Assembly (NCBI GenBank): GCA_937901185.1
Contig: CALCHR010000247.1
Location: 1 to 5,919 of the forward strand
From: an uncultured Bacteroidales bacterium
GTDB taxonomy: Bacteria > Bacteroidota > Bacteroidia > Bacteroidales > Bacteroidaceae
DNA: 5,919 bases
Direction: 5' to 3'
This document shows, piece by piece, positions 1 through 5,919 of the stretch. Within the stretch, counting starts at the first letter, position 1. Each line of letters starts with the position of its first letter. Below the pieces are notes generated by a model, which saw only the letters and a list, made by a program, of their open reading frames with translations, searched no databases and had not been told where the DNA came from. The position numbers and the translations under genes are program-made.

Positions 1-63
1 GTTACCAAAATTTTCCTAGTAGTTACCGAAATTTACCTAGCTTTTACCTAAGAAATGCCCGAA
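1..63. repeat. 21-bp tandem repeat array, left end
   Basis: Three units start at 1, 22 and 43, exactly 21 bp apart. The conserved core spans the unit junction: TAGTAGTTAC at 17-26, and a degenerate TAGCTTTTAC at 38-47. The middle of each unit varies (AAAAT, GAAAT and so on). The third unit (43-63) is decayed and no convincing fourth unit follows. The same unit, in the same orientation and with the same period, occurs at 5883-5919. A period of 21 bp is two helical turns, so the units would face the same side of the DNA; whether a protein binds is unknown. No coding function is apparent. Confidence 0.7.
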
Positions 64-149
64 AATGACCCTTGATTTTCAAGCGTTTACAAAGGCTCAG
101 AAATGGCTTGTAGAATATTCCCGGTGGCAGATGGCTCTCTTCGCCCTTT

Positions 150-183
150 AGCAGAGGCGCAGCAAGGCGCTTATGGCTCTGCT
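150..183. other. Bulged inverted repeat (hairpin) upstream of gene 1
   Basis: The arms AGCAGAG (150-156) and CTCTGCT (177-183) are perfectly complementary. Inside them GCGC (157-160) pairs with GCGC (167-170) around a 6-nt loop, leaving a 6-nt bulge (171-176) on the 3' side. This gives 11 base pairs in total. It lies about 60 bp upstream of the -7 element of gene 1, so it is probably outside the gene 1 transcript. It could be the terminator of a gene to the left of the window, although only a distant T-run (202-206) follows, or part of a small RNA or a binding site. No RNA family was recognised. The rest of 64-223 holds no gene that can be supported. Confidence 0.4.
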
Positions 184-223
184 CAGAAAGTTTGCGCTGT
201 GTTTTTCTGCCAATTTAAGGGGC

Positions 224-249
224 TTGAAATCAATAATTTTGTATCTTTG
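224..249 (+). promoter_or_regulatory. Bacteroidetes-type promoter of gene 1
   Basis: TATCTTTG at 242-249 matches the Bacteroidetes -7 consensus TAnnTTTG. A TTG at 224-226 could serve as the -33 element, but its spacing (15 bases between) is shorter than the usual 19-21, so the upstream element is weak. Transcription would start near 255, giving a leader of roughly 95 nt. That leader includes a GC-rich stretch (266-286) flanked by complementary CTTCG (262-266) and CGAAG (289-293), which could fold. The last 30 nt before the start codon are A/T-rich, as is usual for genes in this phylum that lack a Shine-Dalgarno site. Confidence 0.55.
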
Positions 250-349
250 CCCCTTAGTTTGCTTCGCGGCGGCGCCCCGGCTCGGAAACGAAGAAAGAGC
301 GGCCTCGACGAAGACGGCAGGTATATCTACGTAAATAAAATAATTGTAT

Positions 350-1771
350 ATGAAGAAATCTTTACACACACTCTTGCTCTGCCTGTTGGCCCTTTGCATG
401 GCGCAGACAGCGGCAGCACAAAAGAAACTGGTGACCGTCTACTCTGTGGAGGGCAACACTGAGTTGATGGAGCTCTTTGCCGGCGCTACGGCGTTTGGCA
501 CTTCGGCTTCCGGAGAATACGTGGTGGGCTATGGCACAGACTTCGTGCAAGGCTCGTTTATCTGGCAGCGCAGCACGGGCCAGTTTACCCAACTCAAAGG
601 TTGCTACCAGAACGAGTGTTATGCCTACGGCGTGTCCGACAACGGCATCGTAGTGGGCACATTTGCCACAGACAATGACGGCGAGGTAGAACCGGGCACC
701 GTGCCCTACATCATACCCGGCTACTGGAAAGACGGAACATGGACCGCTCTCGAACTACCCGTCGAAATGGTGCGCGGCGATGTCAACGGAAATGCAGCAG
801 CCATCTCGCCCGACGGACGCATCATCGTAGGTTCTATTCGCGATACCTATCAGCAACACTACTACGACGTATCTACCGGCAATATGAACGCCGTGAAGGA
901 AGTGACCAAAATCCGCCCCGCCGTATGGATTGACGGAAAACTGCAACCCTGGGAAAATCTGCCCTTTGGCGAGACCGTGGGACAAGGTATGTGGGCCGAC
1001 TACATGTCGGACGATGCCGGCGTCTTGGGAGGCGTGGCCGAACACGACAGCGGCTCGCGCTCGCCGACCATTTGGGTCAACGGAGAGATGAGACGCCTCT
1101 ACGGAAAAGAAGATATTGACATCAACGTAGACCTCTACTTCTACGCCGGCTATGTCTATGGCATCAGCCGCGAAGGTAAGTTAGTATGCGGCACATGGTG
1201 CCCCTACGGCGACGACGGATACAGCCCCACCGTAGGATTTGTTTACGATGTAGAAAAAGATGCCATTGAGGAACTCGAAGGTTGGGGACAGTGTACCACC
1301 GTTCTTGACAACGGCACCGTCTTTGGCAACACAGGCTACCTCGGCGAGTCATTGATTCGCATCGACGGCTTCAACGGCAAGCTCGCCGACTATGTGAAAG
1401 AAGTGACCGGCGCCGAAGCTCCCTCCAATCTGCCCTGCACCATCATCAGCGCTTCGCGCGACGGAAATGTGTTCAGCGGCTATTATGTCTACTATAGCGA
1501 CATGGGTCCGATGATGATGCCCAGCATCGTGGTGATGGAAGACGACCTCAGCGGTATCAACGGCGTGAGAGCCCAGCAAAACATCGACATCAAAAACGGC
1601 GTGGCCAGTGCTCCCGGTGCTGAGAAAATGAGCATATACGATGCCACCGGCCGCCTCGTAGCTGAAAACGCAGGCAGCGAACTGCAACTCGGAGCCCTCA
1701 AAGGCGTGGTGGTAGTAAAAGCCTACTACGGAAAGAAAGGCTCTGTGGCCACACAGTTCCTCTTGAAGTAA
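350..1771 (+). CDS. Secreted HAF-repeat beta-propeller protein with T9SS-type C-terminal sorting domain
   Basis: The product has 473 residues. ATG at 350 is chosen because it gives a classic signal peptide (MKK, then a Leu-rich core, cleavage near Ala23 in TAAAQ); an in-frame TTG two codons upstream is less likely. The body holds seven repeats, each with a turn of the type S-x-D-G followed by a hydrophobic strand and G, and most followed by a W/F-bearing strand. The turns lie near residues 52, 96, 153, 220, 273, 319 and 369. This matches HAF-type extracellular repeats and suggests a seven-bladed propeller. Cys pairs occur at 85/90 and 280/284. Residues about 401-473 resemble a type A T9SS sorting domain (SIYDATGRLV, then LKGVVVV, ending FLLK). 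The protein is probably secreted or surface-attached after removal of this domain. No catalytic motif is visible and the ligand is unknown. It has its own promoter, and a hairpin follows the stop codon. The sorting tail and propeller are inferred from pattern recognition, not a profile search. Confidence 0.85.
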   Translation: MKKSLHTLLLCLLALCMAQTAAAQKKLVTVYSVEGNTELMELFAGATAFGTSASGEYVVGYGTDFVQGSFIWQRSTGQFTQLKGCYQNECYAYGVSDNGIVVGTFATDNDGEVEPGTVPYIIPGYWKDGTWTALELPVEMVRGDVNGNAAAISPDGRIIVGSIRDTYQQHYYDVSTGNMNAVKEVTKIRPAVWIDGKLQPWENLPFGETVGQGMWADYMSDDAGVLGGVAEHDSGSRSPTIWVNGEMRRLYGKEDIDINVDLYFYAGYVYGISREGKLVCGTWCPYGDDGYSPTVGFVYDVEKDAIEELEGWGQCTTVLDNGTVFGNTGYLGESLIRIDGFNGKLADYVKEVTGAEAPSNLPCTIISASRDGNVFSGYYVYYSDMGPMMMPSIVVMEDDLSGINGVRAQQNIDIKNGVASAPGAEKMSIYDATGRLVAENAGSELQLGALKGVVVVKAYYGKKGSVATQFLLK

Positions 1772-1796
1772 GCCCCCCCTCTTCATACCCCTAAAA

Positions 1797-1839
1797 AGGC
1801 CGACGCCGGTAGATAAAAATCCGCGTCGGCCTCCTTTAT
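1797..1839. terminator. GC-rich hairpin terminator after gene 1
   Basis: A perfect 10-bp inverted repeat, AGGCCGACGC (1797-1806) and GCGTCGGCCT (1823-1832), encloses a 16-nt loop. It begins 25 bp after the stop codon of gene 1. On the + strand the stem is followed only by CCTTTAT, a weak T-tract. On the - strand the five A's at 1793-1797 give a better T-run. It probably ends gene 1 transcripts but may be leaky, which would allow some read-through into gene 2. Confidence 0.7.
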
Positions 1840-1855
1840 AGAAAAAACTAAAGTA

Positions 1856-1890
1856 CCGCAGCGACTGTATGCCTTGCTCGCACCCTGCGG
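1856..1890 (+). promoter_or_regulatory. Possible promoter within an inverted repeat, upstream of gene 2
   Basis: TATGCCTTG (1868-1876) is one base longer than a TAnnTTTG -7 element and is only a weak match. It is enclosed by the inverted repeat CCGCAG (1856-1861) and CTGCGG (1885-1890). The arms could bind a regulator over the promoter, or form a leader hairpin ending 22 nt before the gene 2 start codon. No -33 element is convincing. Because a terminator-like hairpin lies upstream, gene 2 plausibly needs a promoter here, but this site is tentative. Confidence 0.25.
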
Positions 1891-1912
1891 CCATAATATA
1901 GAAACAGAAACT

Positions 1913-3784
1913 ATGTGTCGGATAAAAATCATGGCCATCGCAGTGGCCCTACTGATAGGCGCAGGGCAGAAAACCTTTGCGCAACAGACCTTCGTAGAGG
2001 GAAACAAAGACCTCTTCCTTTGCGACTTCCAGGATGTAAATAAGAGCTACCAGCTCTTCAATATCTACGACCTTGGCGGCTTGCAACCCTCCTCGTTCAT
2101 GCGCAGCTTGGGCTTCGCCGTAAATAAATCCTGGCTCTTCAAACTGATGGATGAGCAGACCTCTATCAACTATTTTGCCGGCTCGTGTTCCGAGTTCGAC
2201 CCCATAGGCCAAGCCAACGCATGGCTGGTGACAGGGCGCATCGACATCCCTGCCAAAAACTGCAAGCTAAGCTGGAAATCAGAGTCGCTCAATGCCAAAA
2301 AACTCGACGGTCTGAAAGTCTTTATCTCCACAGTGGGCGGAAACCCCGAAACCGACTTCCCCGAAACTCCCGTGTGGGAAAGCAAAGCCGAATCAGCCGG
2401 CGCGTCAGATATGCTGGATGGCGAGTGGAACGAACACCAAATCTCCCTCGACGACTATGCCGGCAAGAGCATTTGGATAGCCTTTGTCAATCAAACCTAT
2501 AACGGCCAGTTGCTCTGCCTGGACGATGTGCGCGTCTTCTTCGATGGCAACTACACCCTGGAAAGCGCTCTGCCGCGCCTTTCTTTGGGCGAGACCATCG
2601 AGGTGAAGGGCCGCTTCTTGGCCAAGAAGACCGCTGTGAATGCCTATACTGTCTGCTGCCGCTCAGTGGATGGAAAAGTGCTCTCGCAGACTTTCTCTGG
2701 CCTCAATCTGCAGCCCGGCGAGAGCCACGAGTTTACCCTCGACACCCCGATGGCCTTGGGCAAGAAAGGCGTCTATACTCCCTATGACCTCTGGGCCGAA
2801 GTGGAAGGCGACCAAAGTATTGGCTTGACCGACTCTGTGGCACGCGTCAGTTTTGTACCTACCCGCCGCATCGTACTAGAGGAAGGCACAGGCACATGGT
2901 GTGGCTGGTGTCCGCAAGGTATTTTGGCCATCGAAAATCTCCACTCGCTCTACGGCGACCGTGTGATTCCCATTGCCGTACATAACCAGGACGTGATGAC
3001 CGTAGAGGCCTACGACGCCGCACTGGCTTTCCCGGGCTTCCCGATGGGCCTTGTCAATCGCCAATATGCTTGCTACCCGATGCGCCAAGTGGAGAACGAC
3101 TACTTCTTAGAGGGAAGCGGCACTTTCCTGGAGGCTGTGGAATGGGCCATGAACGAATTGCAGACCGTAGAGACTACCCTGACGGAAGCCGTTGTGGAAG
3201 AGGGGAAACTCCGCCTTGACTCGGAAACGCGTTTCGCTATTGCACCGGCAGCAGCCCACTATAATTTGGCCTATGTGTTGGTGGAGGACGATGTGACAGA
3301 GCTCAAAACTTATCAAGCCAATAACCTGGCTACTTCCACCTTGCCCATCTTCGGCGAGTTTGCCAGAGGCGGAAAATACGGACAGACCCGCATTATGAAT
3401 ATGCCTTTCCAGGATGTGGCCCGAGCCATCTATCCCTCTTTTGGCGGCGCAGCCGATTGCCTGCCTAAGACTCCGGTGGTCGATGAAGTTTATACGCACA
3501 GCGTAGAGATGGACCTCGCAGATGTGGTAATTGAAGACAGTACCAGCCTGGTGGCTGTGGTGATGCTGCTCGATGCTGAAACCGGTTATGTAGTGGCTGC
3601 CGACAGCAAGGCTGTTGACTATCGCAGCGATGCTACGGGTATCGTGTTACCCACTCATGCCGGAGCGTCATGGCCGGCTGATGTCTTCAATCTGCAAGGC
3701 CGCTGCGTGCGTCGCAATGCCACCGACCTGGAAAGACTGCCTAAAGGCGTTTATGTGGTAGGCGGAAAGAAAATAGTAAGATAA
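1913..3784 (+). CDS. Secreted choice-of-anchor J / Omp28-like protein with CGWC thioredoxin-like motif
   Basis: The product has 623 residues. ATG at 1913 gives a signal peptide (MCRIKI, hydrophobic core, cleavage near Ala23 before QQ); an in-frame TTG 39 bp upstream would add an implausible charged extension. Residues about 33-210 resemble a choice-of-anchor J (cleaved adhesin) jelly-roll, with AWLVTG at 103-108 and LDDVRVF at 203-209. Residues about 212-316 look like a beta-sandwich linker. A thioredoxin-like segment follows: GTGTWCGWCPQG has Cys330 and Cys333, and a candidate cis-proline lies at 377 (GFPMGL). This layout recalls the Omp28-related outer-membrane proteins of Porphyromonas. 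A beta-rich region (about 420-575) precedes a short tail, VFNLQGR...LPKGVYVVGGKKIVR, resembling the last part of a type A sorting domain. The role may be surface thiol-disulfide exchange, adhesion or metal handling; none is demonstrated. It faces gene 3, an apparent paralogue, and has a strong terminator 18 bp past the stop. Confidence 0.85.
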   Translation: MCRIKIMAIAVALLIGAGQKTFAQQTFVEGNKDLFLCDFQDVNKSYQLFNIYDLGGLQPSSFMRSLGFAVNKSWLFKLMDEQTSINYFAGSCSEFDPIGQANAWLVTGRIDIPAKNCKLSWKSESLNAKKLDGLKVFISTVGGNPETDFPETPVWESKAESAGASDMLDGEWNEHQISLDDYAGKSIWIAFVNQTYNGQLLCLDDVRVFFDGNYTLESALPRLSLGETIEVKGRFLAKKTAVNAYTVCCRSVDGKVLSQTFSGLNLQPGESHEFTLDTPMALGKKGVYTPYDLWAEVEGDQSIGLTDSVARVSFVPTRRIVLEEGTGTWCGWCPQGILAIENLHSLYGDRVIPIAVHNQDVMTVEAYDAALAFPGFPMGLVNRQYACYPMRQVENDYFLEGSGTFLEAVEWAMNELQTVETTLTEAVVEEGKLRLDSETRFAIAPAAAHYNLAYVLVEDDVTELKTYQANNLATSTLPIFGEFARGGKYGQTRIMNMPFQDVARAIYPSFGGAADCLPKTPVVDEVYTHSVEMDLADVVIEDSTSLVAVVMLLDAETGYVVAADSKAVDYRSDATGIVLPTHAGASWPADVFNLQGRCVRRNATDLERLPKGVYVVGGKKIVR

Positions 3785-3802
3785 GTCTTTGACGAATAAA
3801 GT

Positions 3803-3841
3803 AAGGACTGCAAACCTCCTATGGGCTTGCAGTCCTTTTTT
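3803..3841. terminator. Intrinsic terminator between convergent genes 2 and 3
   Basis: A perfect 11-bp stem, AAGGACTGCAA (3803-3813) with TTGCAGTCCTT (3827-3837), has a 13-nt loop and runs into six T's (3836-3841). This is a textbook rho-independent terminator for gene 2. Read on the - strand the same stem is followed by ACTTTATTC, so it may also stop gene 3 transcripts, less efficiently. A second small imperfect hairpin (3849-3871: CCTTA/TAAGG outside, GCC/GGC inside) overlaps the stop codon of gene 3. Confidence 0.85.
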
Positions 3842-3865
3842 ATACAGACCTTAAAGCCGATAGGC

Positions 3866-5686
3866 CTAAGGCAGCAGCACTTTCTTAGTAACAGAAACGG
3901 CGTTTCCTTTTTCGCGGAGGATGTACATCCCCTTAGGAAGTCCGGAGGTCTTTAGTTCGGAGGCTTTCACCACAGCTCTTTGATGGCCGAAGAGGTCGTA
4001 CACTTCTACCAAAGCCGAGGGCGAAGAAAACTCGTTGCTTATTTTCTCAATGCCCACTGTCGGTTCTTCTGGAGCCACAGAGGTGTAAGCAAACTCCACA
4101 GCTTCGTTCATGGAGCAGGCTGTCACATTGTCCAACATGCCATCCATTCTTTTCACATAGGCTACTACGCGTGCATGGTGCAGCGGGTTGAAGGTGTAGG
4201 GGCCGCTGGAGAGATCCACCAGCATGTCTGTGTCAAACTCGCAGGCATATTGGTAGACCTTACCGGCCACCTCGCAATTGCCGCCATCCAGATAAGCTCC
4301 TTCACCATTTTCCGGAGAGAGCGCACGTATGGAGGCATTGTGAGTATAGTCTTCTTCAGAGATGGCTCCCGACTGATAAGCGTACACACTGTCTTGCAGC
4401 AGTGCCACTGTGACGCGATAGAGGCCGGGCTCTTTGGCTTTGACGCCCACCTGCACGCTGATTTTTTCAGTCTCGGGATTGTAGGCTGCCGACAGGGCGA
4501 TGTTGGTCTTCGCCTCGGTCTTGAAGGCTTCGTTTATAGAAGTTGTCAAGAAAGAAGCAAAGCCGCTGATGCTAAGACCCGTAGTTCCCCAGTTCTCGCA
4601 GAAGTTTACCATCATGTTCGGATATGCCCTCAGGCCTGTTTGGAAAGAAATTACATCGGCGGCTTCGCAATAGAGAGGATCGTTTACCGTGTAGGAATGG
4701 TAAGCCAGATGATACACGCGATCAGCTTCTTCATACTCGCTTAAGAATTTCTTTAATCCGCCTTTTCCGTTGGGGCAGTATCCGCATTGCGTACCGGTGC
4801 CTTGGAGAATCAAGGCCCTGGTGAGATAGTCTTGAGAGTCCGGTTGCTTGTCCTCGGGCAATGCCGGGAGGTCGTTTAGGGCGCTGACGTTGAGCTGGGC
4901 ATCCATCGAACTCTTGTCAGCATAGGTGGCGTAGAAGCGGAAGTTGCCTGTTCGGGTGCAGGTATAATGGGGCGAGGTGAGCATGTTTCTGTCGCCCCCG
5001 GGACCGTATACATAAATAGAGGCAGCCTCTGTCACGTCTTCTCCCCCGTCGAACACGGCAAAGTCTATCTCAGTCTCCTCGTCGACATCTACATATTTGG
5101 CCGTAGCAGCAAGCGTAAGTCCGGAGGCCGAAGTTACTCGGTTGGGGTAATCGCTGCCCACCATGTTGCCAATAAACTCTACGGCTACCGACTTGAGATA
5201 AAGGTGTTGCTTATAGGCCAGCGAGGTGGCGCGGAAGGCCAGATAGACCGTTTCGCCGGCTTTGGCTTCTACGAAGAAGAAAGATTCATAGTCTCTGTCT
5301 TTCAAGTCGATGTGGGTGGCCTTCTTCTCCATCTCTTCGGGCACGGAGGAGGTGCCGTAGTAGACTTCCATCTGCTCGGAGTAGAAACTTCCGAAGTAGT
5401 TGTACTTTACCATCAGCACCCCATCTTCTGTGGGGGTAATGCCCGGCGATACGAGCCAGTCGTCGCCGGGGTTTGAGTAGTGGTAGCGATAGATAACCGG
5501 AGCGGGAGCTTGCTCTGTAGTGTACTCCCAAGTGACGCCGTCCTGGTTGGCATCGACCACGGTCCACTGGAGAAAGCCTTCCTCTGTGGAGAAGTCCGAC
5601 AGCCAAAGCACGTCGGCTGCGCGAGCGGAGAGTGAGAGGCAGAGCGCCGTAAGCATAAGGGTGCTTAGCATGTAAAGTTTCTTCAT
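3866..5686 (-). CDS. Secreted choice-of-anchor J / Omp28-like protein with CGYC motif, paralogue of gene 2
   Basis: The product has 606 residues. ATG at 5686 gives the signal peptide (MKK, Leu-rich core, cleavage near Ala23 in SARA-AD). A TTG start 45 bp further out would overlap the -7 promoter element, so it is rejected. Residues about 26-173 form a choice-of-anchor J domain with its hallmark DDWLVSPGI at 75-83. A beta-sandwich region (about 178-290) follows. The thioredoxin-like segment has GTGTQCGYCPNG with Cys301 and Cys304; the Trp usual before the first Cys is replaced by Gln. A candidate cis-proline is at 356 (AYPNMMVNF). A beta-rich region (about 390-535) leads to a sorting-domain-like tail from about 544: VGIEKI, VEVYDLFG, LPKGMYIL, ending KKVLLP. 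The domain order and GTGTxCGxCPxG motif match gene 2, so the two look like diverged copies. The protein is probably exported by Sec and T9SS to the surface. Its substrate is unknown. Confidence 0.85.
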   Translation of the reverse strand: MKKLYMLSTLMLTALCLSLSARAADVLWLSDFSTEEGFLQWTVVDANQDGVTWEYTTEQAPAPVIYRYHYSNPGDDWLVSPGITPTEDGVLMVKYNYFGSFYSEQMEVYYGTSSVPEEMEKKATHIDLKDRDYESFFFVEAKAGETVYLAFRATSLAYKQHLYLKSVAVEFIGNMVGSDYPNRVTSASGLTLAATAKYVDVDEETEIDFAVFDGGEDVTEAASIYVYGPGGDRNMLTSPHYTCTRTGNFRFYATYADKSSMDAQLNVSALNDLPALPEDKQPDSQDYLTRALILQGTGTQCGYCPNGKGGLKKFLSEYEEADRVYHLAYHSYTVNDPLYCEAADVISFQTGLRAYPNMMVNFCENWGTTGLSISGFASFLTTSINEAFKTEAKTNIALSAAYNPETEKISVQVGVKAKEPGLYRVTVALLQDSVYAYQSGAISEEDYTHNASIRALSPENGEGAYLDGGNCEVAGKVYQYACEFDTDMLVDLSSGPYTFNPLHHARVVAYVKRMDGMLDNVTACSMNEAVEFAYTSVAPEEPTVGIEKISNEFSSPSALVEVYDLFGHQRAVVKASELKTSGLPKGMYILREKGNAVSVTKKVLLP

Positions 5687-5717
5687 AAGTCTGTGTGTTA
5701 GTAGTTTCTCATGGGTA

Positions 5718-5725
5718 CAAATATA
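5718..5725 (-). promoter_or_regulatory. -7 promoter element of gene 3
   Basis: Read on the - strand, TATATTTG matches TAnnTTTG exactly. Transcription would start near 5711, leaving a leader of about 25 nt that is A/C-rich and has no Shine-Dalgarno sequence. No TTTG sits at the usual -33 distance (about 5745-5749 reads GGGCCATATT), so the promoter may be weak or need an activator. Confidence 0.5.
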
Positions 5726-5775
5726 ATACAATGTACAGATAATATGGCCCGGAGGGGAGAGAACACCCCATTTTT

Positions 5776-5796
5776 TGTAAACATTTAAGGTTTACA
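5776..5796. promoter_or_regulatory. Palindrome upstream of gene 3 promoter (possible operator)
   Basis: A perfect 7-bp inverted repeat, TGTAAAC (5776-5782) and GTTTACA (5790-5796), is separated by 7 A/T-rich bases. Its centre lies about 75 bp upstream of the predicted gene 3 transcription start, a position suited to an activator, and it is not followed by a T-run, so it is not a terminator. The half-site GTTTACA also occurs once at 85-91, far upstream of gene 1. No specific regulator can be named. Confidence 0.35.
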
Positions 5797-5851
5797 TACA
5801 TCATTTATGGAAGCTCTTGAAGGGGGAGTTTCCGTGGATGGAAAAAGTAAA

Positions 5852-5873
5852 AGAAAAAGGGTGGTCTTTTTCT
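5852..5873. repeat. A/T-rich inverted repeat beside the right repeat array
   Basis: AGAAAAAG (5852-5859) and CTTTTTCT (5866-5873) are perfect complements around the 6-nt loop GGTGGT. The structure lies 9 bp before the first clear 21-bp repeat core. It could be a weak terminator, or the edge of the repeat element. Positions 5797-5851 next to it contain nothing recognisable. Confidence 0.4.
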
Positions 5874-5882
5874 GGAAAATTT

Positions 5883-5919
5883 TAGTAGTTACTTTCGCGT
5901 TCTTAGTAGTTACCAAAAT
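5883..5919. repeat. 21-bp tandem repeat array, right end
   Basis: The core TAGTAGTTAC occurs at 5883-5892 and again at 5904-5913, a spacing of exactly 21 bp, as in the left array at 1-63. The unit beginning at 5909 is cut by the window edge after GTTACCAAAAT, and these 11 bases are identical to positions 1-11. The stretch just before (5867-5887) shares only the TTTAGTA end and may be a decayed unit. Orientation is the same as in the left array. Confidence 0.7.

Noticed and set aside
103..462. Open reading frame of 119 codons on the + strand
   Set aside because: It runs across the gene 1 promoter and well into the gene 1 coding region in another frame, with no recognisable domain and no promoter of its own.
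1349..1894. Open frame of 181 codons on the - strand, opposite gene 1
   Set aside because: It covers the sorting domain of gene 1 and the terminator hairpin on the opposite strand; its His-rich composition is what reverse reading of Asp/Met-rich codons gives.
3980..4744. Open frame of 254 codons on the + strand, inside gene 3
   Set aside because: It lies wholly opposite gene 3, whose signal peptide, domains and tail are clear; the translated product has no recognisable motif. It is an antisense shadow.
4967..5476. Open frame of 169 codons on the + strand, inside gene 3
   Set aside because: It is antisense to the choice-of-anchor J and linker part of gene 3, with no recognisable features.
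5687..5731. TTG-initiated N-terminal extension of gene 3 (similar TTG extensions exist for genes 1 and 2)
   Set aside because: The extension would bury the signal peptide behind charged residues and includes the -7 promoter element; the internal ATG starts give standard signal peptides in all three genes.
1..5919. CRISPR array as an explanation for the 21-bp repeats
   Set aside because: The units are contiguous, degenerate and without spacers of constant length, and no cas gene is present.
1..5919. A complete plasmid or phage genome
   Set aside because: The end identity of 11 bases is short, falls inside a repeat, and no replication, mobilisation, capsid or integrase gene is visible.

Overview
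The window looks like chromosomal DNA of a member of the Bacteroidales. Porphyromonas-like or Prevotella/Alloprevotella-like are the best guesses; the sequence alone does not fix the genus. The evidence is: three secreted proteins whose C-termini resemble the type IX secretion (T9SS) type A sorting domain or the related tail ending in Y/F-[ND]-L-x-G...LPKG-[VM]-Y; choice-of-anchor J (cleaved-adhesin-like) domains; start sites without Shine-Dalgarno sequences; and TAnnTTTG-type -7 promoter elements upstream of two of the genes.

Layout. Positions 1-63 hold about three degenerate 21-bp tandem units. The rest of the 349-bp leader region has a bulged hairpin (150-183) and a good -7 element (242-249). 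Gene 1 (350-1771, +) encodes a secreted protein with seven HAF-like repeats, probably a seven-bladed beta-propeller, and a C-terminal sorting domain. A GC-rich hairpin (1797-1832) separates it from gene 2 (1913-3784, +), a secreted protein with a choice-of-anchor J-like domain followed by an Omp28/thioredoxin-like domain with a CGWC motif. A strong terminator (3803-3841) lies between gene 2 and the convergent gene 3 (3866-5686, -), which has the same architecture with a CGYC motif. Gene 3 is followed by its own promoter region (5718-5796) and then by more 21-bp units (5883-5919).

How the parts may work together. Genes 2 and 3 appear to be diverged paralogues placed tail to tail. All three products are predicted to be exported across the inner membrane by Sec and then delivered to the outside or the cell surface. 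The CxxC motifs suggest a thiol/disulfide or metal-related role, but no substrate can be read from the sequence. No replication, transfer, transposase, CRISPR, rRNA or tRNA gene is visible.

The most unusual non-coding feature is the 21-bp repeat at both ends, in the same orientation. The window begins and ends with the same 11 bases, GTTACCAAAAT. Joining the ends there would make one continuous array in register. The window could therefore be a stretch between two copies of a dispersed repeat, a contig broken inside a repeat, or, less likely, a circular molecule.
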